Assembly (NCBI RefSeq): GCF_002959775.1
Contig: NZ_PPCX01000015.1
Location: forward strand, 37,567 to 101,566
Source of the DNA: Veillonella rogosae JCM 15642
GTDB taxonomy: Bacteria; Bacillota; Negativicutes; Veillonellales; Veillonellaceae
DNA length: 64,000 bases
Reading direction: 5' to 3'
Position numbers and translations under genes: made by a program. Shown here piece by piece: positions 9,116 to 17,900 of this stretch. Within the stretch, counting starts at the first letter, position 1; each line of letters starts with the position of its first letter. The notes beneath the pieces were generated by a model that saw nothing but the letters and a program-made list of their open reading frames with translations, had not been told where the DNA came from and did no database searches.

Positions 9116-10981
9116 TTAGAATCGTATACCAGCTTGGAAACCTGTAGTGACAGAGTCTGTCCTATAACCACTCGGTTTATATAATGGAACGCCAACAAAT
9201 ACATCATAGAACAATCCAGATTTAAACTGCCCTTTCATCCCTAAACTAGTACCAGCGATAAATTTACCTGTTAATATATCTGTACTTGGACCATATACAG
9301 CGCCAAAATCTACATTAGCATAAACACTTGATCGCCATTTAGGAATATAGCTAGCAACTTCATTACGCATATACCAACCGCTTTCAGCCATTAATGTATT
9401 CTCACCATCAAACCCTTGTACTGTATATCGATTACCAAGGCTAATCATATCTCTAGAGAATAAACGTTTATCCCCTAATGTCCATTGTCCATGGAATGAT
9501 GTAGTAATACTTGCTGGTCTATGCCCCCATGTACGAGGTATTTGATAATCCACATCTACTAAAAGTTGTGTAAATCGAGTACTTGGTGCTCCATTACCAT
9601 ATTCAGGTTGTGAACCAAACCAGCCAACGCCTTGTTTAATAGCCGCTCTAGAATATAATGTATTTTGCTTAATATATCTTCGTTCTGATAAACCGAATTC
9701 TACAGAAGCTGTATTAGCGCGTTGTACAGCAACCTCCACATCATTGATATAATTTTTCGCATTACGCTTGCTAATAATAATATCCCAACTACGTTTAGTC
9801 GTTCGATCTCGATGAAATACATGATTCCAGGAGCCTCTAACTGTCTTAGCATGACTAGAACTAATAAATGGAGTAGCCATAGAATTAATCGTTTGGTGAT
9901 ATTTCATATCACTATAGGAGATACTAAAAGTATCCTTCCCTCTAGGTATGGAATACGAAATAGTATGATTTCTGGTACCTTTATGCTCACCGTCTTGAAC
10001 TGCATCTCGATTAACACTTAAATTTAAAGCATCGTTAGCATTAAAGACTCGATCAATACCAACTGCTGCAGTCCACTGTAGTTTTCCAGTTTCTTTTAGT
10101 CCAGAATCATCTATGGATACCATTCCATGAATAGGTGGCTTTTTAGTCGTTTCAAGCACAATATTAGTAGCCAATGGTTTAGAACCAGGTTCAAGCTCAA
10201 CAGAAACATTTTGAGAGCCTAGACGCTTCATTTGCTCTATACCTTGCTCTATATTACGAATATTTAAGATATCCCCTTCGCGAATAGGAAATGCATTTTC
10301 CCATGGCAATGGTTGTACATACGTTTTATATAATACAGACTCAACTCGACCTAGTTGTAAATTGAATTGTAAACTACCTGAAGCTAAGGATTGAGATGGA
10401 ATGCCTATTCTAGAAGTAACATAACCACGCTCAATAAGTGCACTATTTAATCTAGTAGATAAGTTATTTACATCTTCAACTGTAAGTTTACGATTCATAA
10501 ATGGTTTAATTGTTTTTTGTAGAAAACCAAATTCTTTAGGTACATCTAATTGGAGCTTCTTTTTCTGTGCCGCATAATACAATGGACCTTTAATCAAGCG
10601 TGCACTTGCTGCAGAACTATTATCTACAAATGTAGTCTGATCCATAGTTGAATTTGTCATATCATCATATGTTAATTGTGTAGATTGACTAATAGGCTCT
10701 TCAACAATACGTATTTGAGATACAAAAAAAGATGGTCCTACATGTGCTGGCTGTTGTGCCGGTACTGTATAACCACCTTGTGATGATAAAGATCCAGATG
10801 TAATATCTATTCCACCTGTTTGTACTGTAATTCGTCCCTCTCCAAGCCGTGCCTCTCTCGCTAATTGCTGTTCTCTTGCTCTATCTAGTTGTGCTTGTGT
10901 ATCAATTGGTTTAGCACCATATATATGTATTGGTAGCATACAAGCTAAACTTAGACAGAAAAATAGCTTTCTTTTCTTCAT
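9116..10981 (-). CDS. TpsB outer-membrane transporter of two-partner secretion (CdiB/FhaC family)
   Basis: A 621-residue protein with a signal peptide (LFFCLSLACMLPIHIYGA). A POTRA-type region lies at about residues 140-290 (FGFLQKTIKPFMNRKLTVED, ERGYVTSRIGIPSQ, LQLGRVESV). A 16-strand barrel domain follows and ends with the C-terminal phenylalanine expected of barrel proteins (GFQAGIRF). The conserved loop-6 motif is VQGFDGE near residue 523, with Q in place of the usual R in VRGF. It should export the cdiA product across the outer membrane, recognising the TPS domain. It is intact although its partner is split, and it is the first gene of the operon. Confidence 0.93.
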   Translation of the reverse strand: MKKRKLFFCLSLACMLPIHIYGAKPIDTQAQLDRAREQQLAREARLGEGRITVQTGGIDITSGSLSSQGGYTVPAQQPAHVGPSFFVSQIRIVEEPISQSTQLTYDDMTNSTMDQTTFVDNSSAASARLIKGPLYYAAQKKKLQLDVPKEFGFLQKTIKPFMNRKLTVEDVNNLSTRLNSALIERGYVTSRIGIPSQSLASGSLQFNLQLGRVESVLYKTYVQPLPWENAFPIREGDILNIRNIEQGIEQMKRLGSQNVSVELEPGSKPLATNIVLETTKKPPIHGMVSIDDSGLKETGKLQWTAAVGIDRVFNANDALNLSVNRDAVQDGEHKGTRNHTISYSIPRGKDTFSISYSDMKYHQTINSMATPFISSSHAKTVRGSWNHVFHRDRTTKRSWDIIISKRNAKNYINDVEVAVQRANTASVEFGLSERRYIKQNTLYSRAAIKQGVGWFGSQPEYGNGAPSTRFTQLLVDVDYQIPRTWGHRPASITTSFHGQWTLGDKRLFSRDMISLGNRYTVQGFDGENTLMAESGWYMRNEVASYIPKWRSSVYANVDFGAVYGPSTDILTGKFIAGTSLGMKGQFKSGLFYDVFVGVPLYKPSGYRTDSVTTGFQAGIRF

Positions 10982-11022
10982 ATATCCTCTCTTTAGACAA
11001 ATAATAAATAAACTCCTAATTT

Positions 11023-11053
11023 ATTATATTTTGTTTTTTTTTTAGGAAGTCAA
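11023..11053 (-). promoter_or_regulatory. cdiBA promoter with a 10-A tract in its spacer
   Basis: On the minus strand, TTGACT (11053-11048) and TATAAT (11028-11023) are separated by 19 nt that include an uninterrupted run of ten A. The leader then runs about 35 nt to an SD (AGAGAGG) before the cdiB ATG. Slippage of the A tract would change the -35/-10 spacing, as in transcriptional phase variation of surface proteins elsewhere. The boxes are direct observation; the switching is inference. Confidence 0.6.
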
Positions 11054-11571
11054 TGTAAGTAATATGAAGATGTATTATCTCTGTATATAATTATTATATT
11101 TTTATAAACAAAAATATTTATTTTTTATCCAAATAACATTTATTATAATAATTTCTTAGTATTATCAACTATAAAACATTTTCAACATTAATGAATTCAG
11201 TACACTTTAGAGAAAAGAAGTATAGGGCATCATTTTTAATATATTTGTAGTAATGTTATGGGGCCCCATCAAAGTATTCTAGATATCAAGAAAATAAAAT
11301 CACTTATGTATTCACATATTCATATCCATATAACCAAAAAGAATATAATTATAAAAGCTAATACTATACTATATTCATCACATTAATTTCTTAAAAACTC
11401 CTTATTTTTCCTATACTTCTAGGGGTATGGGGTTTATTGACACCTCTTTTACCCTTTGTTACGATTGGCTTAAGGTTATATATATGCAATAAATCTACAT
11501 TTTTCGATATAGCAAAATTATGTAAATAATTGCATACCCCTGTAGTTTTAGTTTTGGATAGGAGTATAGAA
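11054..11571. other. AT-rich intergenic region between divergent cdiB and cbiK
   Basis: 518 bp with no credible gene. The only marked feature is a distant inverted pair: CTAGGGGTATG at 11419-11429 and CATACCCCTGTAG at 11533-11545, the second copy 13 bp upstream of the cbiK SD (TAGGAG, 11559). Pairing in the cbiK leader RNA is possible. I see no B12 box or other riboswitch core. Confidence 0.4.
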
Positions 11572-12561
11572 ATGAAAAAACAATTAGCATTAGCATCCGC
11601 TATTCTAGGTCTTGCCGTATCTGTTGGCGCACCTGTTGTATCTCATGCAGCATACCAATTAAATGAAGAAGTAAAAAATCCTACACCTGCATTAAAAGAG
11701 GCATCCACTATTGGTGTTCGCACACATGAAACAAAAGAGCTTCAAAATCTTCAAAACAAAGATGCTATCGTAGTTATGAGCTTTGGTACAACTTATAAAG
11801 AAACTCGCGCAAAAACTATTGATGCTACTGTAGCAGCTATTCAAGCAGCTCACCCTAACACTAAAGTAGTAACTGCTTTCACAAGCCATATCATTCGTGA
11901 TCGTATCCAACAAAAAGAAGGCATTACATACCCTACACCAGAAGAAGCTTTAGACCAATTGAAAGCTGAAGGTTATACACGCGTTGCTCTTACATCATTA
12001 GATGTTATTCCTGGTATGGAATATAACTACGATGTAGCTGTTTATAACCTTTACAAAAACAACTTCAAAAAAATGACATTAGGTACTCCACTTATGTACT
12101 GGATGGGTCAAGAAGGCCAAACTGATGAAGTTATTCAAACAATTAAGGCTGTACAATCTCAATTCCCTAAATTAGGCAAAGAAGATGCTGTTCTTATCAT
12201 GGCTCACGGTACTCCAGATCCTGCAAATGCTTACTATTCTGTAATTCAAGACCGCATCCATACTCTTGGCTTGAAAAATACATTCATCTACACTGTAGAA
12301 GGTACTCCAAATCTTGAACAAGTTATCCCTCAATTAAAATTACATGGTATTAAGCACGTTACATTGATGCCATTCATGATGGTTGCAGGCGACCATGCTA
12401 ACAATGACATGGCTGGTGATGAACCAGATTCCCATAAATCCATCCTTGAAAAAGACGGCTTCAAAGTAGATACTTACCTTCATGGTTTAGGTGAAAACCA
12501 AAATATCCGTAACTTGTTTGTTGAACGTGCAAACGAATCTTGGGACGCATTACAAAAATAA
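11572..12561 (+). CDS. cbiK: Exported CbiK-type sirohydrochlorin cobaltochelatase
   Basis: 329 residues from the ATG at 11572, chosen because it follows SD TAGGAG and starts a clear signal peptide (MKKQLALASAILGLAVSVGA, cut at SHA-AYQ). The rest is CbiK: DAIVVMSFGTTYKETR at the start, the first metal-ligand histidine in IMAHGTPDPAN (His212), and the second in GDHANNDMAGDEPDSH (His275). The family inserts Co2+ (or Fe2+) into sirohydrochlorin in the cytoplasm. Periplasmic forms are known (Desulfovibrio vulgaris) and have been linked to haem or metal handling. The neighbouring metal/tetrapyrrole importer fits that role better than supplying the cytoplasmic cbi operon. No other chelatase gene is seen in the window. 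Confidence 0.88.
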   Translation: MKKQLALASAILGLAVSVGAPVVSHAAYQLNEEVKNPTPALKEASTIGVRTHETKELQNLQNKDAIVVMSFGTTYKETRAKTIDATVAAIQAAHPNTKVVTAFTSHIIRDRIQQKEGITYPTPEEALDQLKAEGYTRVALTSLDVIPGMEYNYDVAVYNLYKNNFKKMTLGTPLMYWMGQEGQTDEVIQTIKAVQSQFPKLGKEDAVLIMAHGTPDPANAYYSVIQDRIHTLGLKNTFIYTVEGTPNLEQVIPQLKLHGIKHVTLMPFMMVAGDHANNDMAGDEPDSHKSILEKDGFKVDTYLHGLGENQNIRNLFVERANESWDALQK

Positions 12562-12611
12562 TCCATTTAACTAGTATCGTTATCAATCTATAACGTACAT
12601 AGGAGTACATC

Positions 12612-13553
12612 ATGAGAAAACTACTACTCGGTAGTATCGCTTTGGTAATGATTGTACTAGCACTAGCTGGGTGTGGTAAAACCACATCCAGCTCTTCTGC
12701 TACTACGAAGGAATTGACCTTTAATGGTCAAACCTATACTGTACCAAAAGATCCACAAAAAATTGCTGTATTATCTAATTCTGTTTTATCTATGCTTTAT
12801 GCTGTCGATGGCAAAGCCATTAGCCGTGCCAATACAACGGATAAATTAGCCCCAGAATTAGAAGCTCTACCCGCTCTTGGTCAAACTGCAAATATCAACA
12901 TGGAACAACTATTAGGCTTGAAGCCAGATGTGGTATTGGGTTTAGTAAATCAACATAAAAAATATGAATCCCAATTACAAGCTAATAATATTCCAATCGT
13001 ACTTTTTGATTACGATGGTATTAAAGATAATGTACCAATGTTAACATTCCTTGGCGAGTTAACCAATCATCAAGACAAGGCTAAATCTGTTATTACTACC
13101 TATGAAAGCAATATCACCAAGGTAAAAGATGCAGTTAAAAATCAACAGCCTGCACGTGTTGCCGTGTTACGTGCCACAGGGAAAGGTGTAACTGCCGAAA
13201 CTGATGAAGCAGTGACTGCATCTATGGTAAAAGAACTAGGTATGACAAATGTTGTTGCCTCCCACCTAGAGGGTACAACCAAGGATAAAACTGTCCCTTA
13301 CTCTCTTGAAACATTGACGGCAGATAATCCTGATATTATCTTTGTTGTTACAATGGGCAAAGAAGAAGAAATTACAAAAGCCATGAAACAAGCTATGACA
13401 GATAATCCTGCATGGGCTAATTTAAAAGCTGTACAAAATAACCGCGTAATATATTTACCATCTAAACTATTCCTATTAAACCCAGGTCTACAAACACCTG
13501 AAGCTATGGCACGTTTAGTTAAAGAAGCATACGGTATTAATGTTACATTCTAA
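12612..13553 (+). CDS. ABC importer substrate-binding lipoprotein (BtuF/FecB/FhuD-like)
   Basis: 313 residues. Lipoprotein signal with lipobox LAGC (Cys21), a Ser/Thr-rich linker, then a periplasmic-binding-protein type 2 fold: DPQKIAVLSNSVLSML, the two-lobe connection near NINMEQLLGLKPDVVLGL, and VIYLPSKLFLLNPG near the end. This class binds Fe-siderophores, haem, cobalamin or chelated metals; the ligand cannot be read from sequence. It starts 50 bp after cbiK with a good SD (AGGAG), so the two are probably co-transcribed. It converges on the permease/ATPase genes, which presumably form the rest of the same importer. Confidence 0.85.
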   Translation: MRKLLLGSIALVMIVLALAGCGKTTSSSSATTKELTFNGQTYTVPKDPQKIAVLSNSVLSMLYAVDGKAISRANTTDKLAPELEALPALGQTANINMEQLLGLKPDVVLGLVNQHKKYESQLQANNIPIVLFDYDGIKDNVPMLTFLGELTNHQDKAKSVITTYESNITKVKDAVKNQQPARVAVLRATGKGVTAETDEAVTASMVKELGMTNVVASHLEGTTKDKTVPYSLETLTADNPDIIFVVTMGKEEEITKAMKQAMTDNPAWANLKAVQNNRVIYLPSKLFLLNPGLQTPEAMARLVKEAYGINVTF

Positions 13554-13569
13554 CATATTGCATCATGCT

Positions 13570-13605
13570 AAAGAGGGCATCCCCCAAATAGGGAATGCCC
13601 TCTTT
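13570..13605. terminator. Bidirectional terminator between convergent genes
   Basis: Arms AAAGAGGGCATCCC and GGGAATGCCCTCTTT followed by TTTCT. It lies between the binding-protein gene (+) and the ATPase gene (-) and can serve both. Confidence 0.85.
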
Positions 13606-13621
13606 TTCTATTAGTATCAAG

Positions 13622-14404
13622 CTACTCAACTAATCCTTTTACACGCACATATTTTTTATTATCAAATGTATCAAGTTGTACATCTACAGAGAAAACATCT
13701 CTAAACAACTCATCTGATATTATTTTATTTGTTTCTCCTGACGTTACTAAATAGCCTTCTTTTATAACAGCCATATAATGTGAATATTGAACCGCCTGTG
13801 TTAGTTCGTGAAGTACCATGAGAACGGTTAAATTTTGTTCCTTATTTAAGCGTTTCAATAACTCCATAATTTCTAATTGGTGATTAATATCTAAATATGT
13901 TGTTGGTTCGTCTAATACTAATAATTTTGGTTGCTGTGCTAGCGCCATAGCAATCCAAACCCGTTGCCGTTCGCCACCAGATAGAGATGGTATGAGCTGA
14001 TGACGAAGATGATCTGTTTTCGTAATAGACAATGCATAGTCTACGATTTCTCTATCCTCTTTCGCCGTATTCTTCCACCACGTTTGGTACGGATAACGAC
14101 CACAGTACACAAGCTCCTCTACGGTCATATCCTTTGGCATATTCGGTACTTGTGGCAAAAATGCCATTTGCCGTGCCAGATGATTTTGAGAATATGATTG
14201 TAACGGTTTATCAAAAATGGTAATACATTCATGAGGACTATAAATATATCCGATCATAGATCGTAAAAGCGTACTTTTACCACAACCATTAGGCCCTATT
14301 AATGTCGTAATTTTACCAATAGGAACCGATACATTAATGTCATGTAGAATATGACGATTACCAAGAGTTACGGATAACTGTTTTACATCAATAGCGGTAT
14401 TCAT
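13622..14404 (-). CDS. ABC importer ATPase (FecE/BtuD-like)
   Basis: 260 residues with Walker A GPNGCGKST (about 37-45), Q-loop FLPQVP, signature LSGGERQR, Walker B LLVLDEPTTYLD and H-loop VLHEL. It energises uptake by the FecCD-type permease. Its ATG overlaps the permease stop codon by one base (TAATG), so translation is coupled. The H-loop region resembles siderophore, haem and B12 importers rather than amino-acid ones. Confidence 0.92.
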   Translation of the reverse strand: MNTAIDVKQLSVTLGNRHILHDINVSVPIGKITTLIGPNGCGKSTLLRSMIGYIYSPHECITIFDKPLQSYSQNHLARQMAFLPQVPNMPKDMTVEELVYCGRYPYQTWWKNTAKEDREIVDYALSITKTDHLRHQLIPSLSGGERQRVWIAMALAQQPKLLVLDEPTTYLDINHQLEIMELLKRLNKEQNLTVLMVLHELTQAVQYSHYMAVIKEGYLVTSGETNKIISDELFRDVFSVDVQLDTFDNKKYVRVKGLVE

Positions 14405-15399
14405 TAGTTATCCCTCCTCAACAGATACAAAAAGAACGGCGCTCCAAAAAATGCCATAATAATGCCCACTGGTACCTCTATAGGGCTCCACATAACACGT
14501 CCTATTGTATCACTAACAACAAGAACTAGTGCGCCTAATAATGCGGATCCAGGCAGTAAATATGCATAGTCGTTACCGATTATAAGACGTAACATATGGG
14601 GAATAACCAAACCTACAAATCCTATAAGCCCAGCTATACTTACAGCACCAGCCGCCAAAAGAGCAGCCACTGCAGTCATAATAAACCGTGTTTGTTCTAC
14701 CTTAAGGCCTAATCCCTTTGCAGTTTCATCACCTAAACTCAAAATGGTAAGTCGTTTAGCTCCTAAACAGGCAAAAATAAGACCAATTATAGCATATGGA
14801 AACAGCACTTCTACCTGAGGCCAACTGCGTGCAGCGAGTCCCCCTACCATCCAAAGCAATGCCCCTTGTACACGATCACCGAAGAATACAAGTAGTGCTG
14901 AAATACCTGAGCCTAAAAAGGCTGCGACCGCAACACCAGCTAAGATAATACGACTAGGTCGCACTCCATTTTTCCATGCTAATGCATACACCATGAGTGC
15001 TGCAGCCATAGCACCTAAAAAGGCCACTAAAGGAACTATATGATCATACCCAGGAAATAAAATAAATATGATAACACCAGCTAGTCCTGCACCAGAGGAT
15101 ACCCCTACAATTTGTGGATCCGCCAGTGGGTTTTTCATAACTGCTTGTAATATAGCCCCCGATACTGCAAGACAGGCCCCTACCAAAGCAGCCACAATAT
15201 TACGGGGCAAACGAATATTCCAAATAATCTGTGAAGCCGTATCTGTTAATTCATCAGACCATAACGTTCTCCATATCTCTGCTAGCGATACAGGTGTAGA
15301 ACCCCAGATAAGAGATATAATCATACAAGCTATCACTGCAATAAGTAAAACAATGATAACAGATAAACGAAAGGCCTTTCGTTCATTAATAGACTCCAT
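14404..15399 (-). CDS. FecCD/BtuC family ABC permease
   Basis: 331 residues and about ten membrane segments, the size typical of the FecCD/BtuC family. Family motifs include WNIRLPRNIVAALVGACLA and NPLADPQIVGVSSGAGL near the N terminus, and GLIGFVGLVIPHMLR in the second half. It forms the membrane channel of a siderophore, haem or cobalamin importer with the ATPase that follows and, by inference, the lipoprotein at 12612. SD AGAGGGGG precedes the ATG. The upstream region has three repeated operator-like boxes. Confidence 0.92.
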   Translation of the reverse strand: MESINERKAFRLSVIIVLLIAVIACMIISLIWGSTPVSLAEIWRTLWSDELTDTASQIIWNIRLPRNIVAALVGACLAVSGAILQAVMKNPLADPQIVGVSSGAGLAGVIIFILFPGYDHIVPLVAFLGAMAAALMVYALAWKNGVRPSRIILAGVAVAAFLGSGISALLVFFGDRVQGALLWMVGGLAARSWPQVEVLFPYAIIGLIFACLGAKRLTILSLGDETAKGLGLKVEQTRFIMTAVAALLAAGAVSIAGLIGFVGLVIPHMLRLIIGNDYAYLLPGSALLGALVLVVSDTIGRVMWSPIEVPVGIIMAFFGAPFFLYLLRRDN

Positions 15400-15482
15400 A
15401 CGAACCCCCTCTCCATATCTTCATATACAAAATAAGTCATTTTGAAAATTCTATATTTTAGACCTAGTAACAGCGATTTTAG

Positions 15483-15582
15483 AGATACTACCAATTAAAA
15501 ATATTTATTTTTAACTGGTAGTATCTAAGAAAAGAGCACACTATTGCTAGAAAAAATATTACTTTTAACTGGTAGTATCTAA
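15483..15582. promoter_or_regulatory. Three operator-like boxes upstream of the importer operon
   Basis: The motif TTTTAACTGGTAGTATCTAA occurs at 15509-15528 and again at about 15563-15582 (direct). It occurs inverted as AGATACTACCAATTAAAA at 15483-15500, so boxes 1 and 2 make a palindrome centred near 15505. They lie 85-180 bp upstream of the permease ATG and after the cbi operon terminator. The array looks like a repressor-binding region, plausibly for a metal- or haem-responsive regulator. The regulator is unknown. Confidence 0.6.
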
Positions 15583-15592
15583 AATATACAGT

Positions 15593-15635
15593 AAAACCCG
15601 AATCGCAGAACTACAAAAAATACGATTCGGGTTTT
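15593..15635. terminator. Terminator of the cbi operon
   Basis: Arms AAAACCCGAATCG and CGATTCGGGTTTT enclose a 17-nt loop, 3 bp past the cbiC stop codon. Confidence 0.85.
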
Positions 15636-15638
15636 GTA

Positions 15639-16304
15639 TTATTTAGATTCTTTACCTTCTACAAAAAGCATGTCATTGCGTTTTACATCTGTGTAAAGCA
15701 ATGCATTACATACGGAAGCAGCGATTGGGCTACCACCTTTGTTACCTTTTACAGTGATGTAAGGAACTGGGGATACTTCCATCAAATAATCTTTGGATTC
15801 TGCAGCGCCTACGAAGCCTACAGGGATACCAATGATAAGAGCTGGTTTAATACCTTCTTCAAGAGCTAAGCGCAATACTTCGTACAATGCAGTAGGAGCA
15901 TTGCCAATAGCTACGATTTGGCCTTCTAATTGTTTGCCAAATGTACGCATAGCCGCGATGGAACGAGTTACACCCAATTCTTTAGCCATTTTAGCTACGT
16001 TTTCATCTTTGATCAAGCAGTGCACTTCGTTACCACGAATTTTAAGAGCTGGTTTGGAAATACCTGTGCGCACCATTTCTACGTCAGTGTAAATGTTAGC
16101 ACCGTTTTCCAATGCTTCAATACCTTTTTGAACAGCATCAGGGCTCATTTTTACGAGTTGTGCGTATTCAACGTCACCAGAAGCATGTACAGTACGGGAT
16201 ACTACGCGTACTTCATCATCTGTTAAACCTAAATCTTTTACATAATCGTAAATGATTTGCATACTTTTATCTTCAATCTCTTTAGGATTTTTAACGTAAT
16301 CCAT
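15639..16304 (-). CDS. cbiC: Cobalt-precorrin-8 methylmutase
   Basis: 221 residues from the ATG at 16304 (SD GGGAGG eight bases upstream; longer upstream reading frame ignored). CbiC moves the methyl group from C-11 to C-12 to make cobyrinate. Typical features: MQIIYDYVKDLGLTDDE, VRVVSRTVHASGD with the catalytic histidine, and GIPVGFVGAAESKDYL. It overlaps the end of cbiJ by 14 nt and is the last gene of the operon. Confidence 0.95.
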   Translation of the reverse strand: MDYVKNPKEIEDKSMQIIYDYVKDLGLTDDEVRVVSRTVHASGDVEYAQLVKMSPDAVQKGIEALENGANIYTDVEMVRTGISKPALKIRGNEVHCLIKDENVAKMAKELGVTRSIAAMRTFGKQLEGQIVAIGNAPTALYEVLRLALEEGIKPALIIGIPVGFVGAAESKDYLMEVSPVPYITVKGNKGGSPIAASVCNALLYTDVKRNDMLFVEGKESK

Positions 16305-17079
16305 TAGTGTCCTCCCATAATTTGAAAAATTCATCATTCGTTGATACCACGTGGCTTTCAAGTTTAACACGGGGTCTATCAATAACAATAACATGGATAC
16401 CAAGATCCATAGCTGCTTGTAATTTTGTATCAGCACCACCTACAAGACCAGAGTTTTTCATAACTACAACGCTAGCCTTTGTATCGTGGAACATGATGCG
16501 GTTCATATCGTAAGAAAATGGACCTTGTACAGCAACAATGCGTTTAGGACTTACATTGAGGTCTTCCATCATTTGTAACACCTCTGCAGTTGGCAAAATA
16601 CGTGTCCATACTTCGCAATCTTGCAAGGCTTCAGATTTAGCAAAGATGTGCATTGTCTTACTACCAGTAGTCAAATACACATGGTTATTATTTTCTTTTG
16701 CTAACTTGCCTGCCAAATTCGCTGCTTCAACTTCATCCACTACGATATGTAATTTATCATACTCTGGCAATGGTACCTCTTTACGTTCAAAACGAACGAA
16801 TGGAATACCTACTGCCTTGGCTGCCTCTTGTGCCGTTGCGGTCACAACTGCGGCGTACGGATGGCTTGCATCGATTAATAGGCGTACATTGTGCTCCTTA
16901 ATCAAGTTCTGCATAGCCTGTTGATCAAGACGACCCGTATGTACAGTAATGCCTTTATGGGCAGCAAGCTCTGCACCATATTGACTAACAACCGTAACAA
17001 GCACATCTTCACCTGTCCGTTCTTGAATATCTACCGCTAAGGTGCGACCATCCAAGGTACCGGCAATGACCCAAATCAT
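16291..17079 (-). CDS. cbiJ: Precorrin-6A (cobalt-precorrin-6A) reductase
   Basis: 262 residues, full length for CbiJ/CobK. N-terminal NAD(P)H-binding start MIWVIAGTLDGRTLA; the family hallmark LLIDASHPYAA near residue 70; a C-terminal NSGLVGGADTKLQAAMDLG segment. It reduces the C18-C19 double bond of the macrocycle. It overlaps cbiH by 4 nt (ATGA). Confidence 0.93.
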   Translation of the reverse strand: MIWVIAGTLDGRTLAVDIQERTGEDVLVTVVSQYGAELAAHKGITVHTGRLDQQAMQNLIKEHNVRLLIDASHPYAAVVTATAQEAAKAVGIPFVRFERKEVPLPEYDKLHIVVDEVEAANLAGKLAKENNNHVYLTTGSKTMHIFAKSEALQDCEVWTRILPTAEVLQMMEDLNVSPKRIVAVQGPFSYDMNRIMFHDTKASVVVMKNSGLVGGADTKLQAAMDLGIHVIVIDRPRVKLESHVVSTNDEFFKLWEDTNGLR

Positions 17080-17900
17080 AATTTGTAGCCTCGAGGAGTA
17101 ATCATGCGACCATTTTCAACATAGGTTTGGCTGTTACCGATGATAACAAGTGTTTGCATATCTACTTCTTCTTTTGTGAAGTTTTCAAGGTCAGAAATTA
17201 CCATTTGTTGACCTGGACGACCTGCTTTTTGCACGATACCAACAGGTGTTTTAGGGTCGCGGTATTGAAGAACGATTTCGCGAACTTCATCTAAGTGAGT
17301 AACACGTTTTTTACTGCGTGGGTTGTACAGAGAGATAACCATGTCGCCTTGTGCACAAAGGTCAGCACGTTTTTTAATAAGATCCCATGGAGTCATCAAG
17401 TCACTCAAGGAAATGACTGCAAAGTCATGCATCAAAGGTGCACCCAATACAGATGCTGCTACGTTTACAGCACTAAGACCAGGTACGATGTCTACGGAAG
17501 GACGTTTTTCAGCTGGCACTTTATTAGCAAGTTCCAACACAAGACCTGCCATTCCGTATACGCCGGAGTCACCAGAGGATACTACTACCACTTGATGACC
17601 TTCTACGGCTAAATCAACGGCTTGTTGGCAACGATCTACTTCTTGCATCATCGCAGTACCTACAGTTTCTTTACCTTCGATAAGGTCTTTAATCAAGTCG
17701 AGGTATGTCAAATAACCTACAACACGGTCAGCCGCTAAGATAGCTTCGCGCGCTTGAGGCGTCATAAACTCTTCATCGCCAGGGCCGATGCCGATTACTT
17801 TGATGTTACCTGTGCAATGGCTACCGTTGTTTTGGGATAAATTGTTTTGTGCTGTATTAATGTTCGGCTCTTGGCCGCTAGTAATGCCGTTGTCTCGCAT
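17076..17900 (-). CDS. cbiH: Cobalt-precorrin-3B C17-methyltransferase
   Basis: 274 residues. A tetrapyrrole methylase fold starts at residue 33 (IKVIGIGPGDEEFMTPQA) with SSGDSGVYGMAGL and VPGLSAVNVAASVLGAPLMH. CbiH performs C17 methylation and ring contraction. The first 32 residues are a polar, Asn/Gln-rich extension not normally present, and they overlap the last 106 nt of cbiG in another frame. The ATG at 17900 has a good SD (AGGAGTAGGAAA), so the extension may be real. An internal start nearer residue 30 would need a non-ATG codon. Confidence 0.93.
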   Translation of the reverse strand: MRDNGITSGQEPNINTAQNNLSQNNGSHCTGNIKVIGIGPGDEEFMTPQAREAILAADRVVGYLTYLDLIKDLIEGKETVGTAMMQEVDRCQQAVDLAVEGHQVVVVSSGDSGVYGMAGLVLELANKVPAEKRPSVDIVPGLSAVNVAASVLGAPLMHDFAVISLSDLMTPWDLIKKRADLCAQGDMVISLYNPRSKKRVTHLDEVREIVLQYRDPKTPVGIVQKAGRPGQQMVISDLENFTKEEVDMQTLVIIGNSQTYVENGRMITPRGYKL

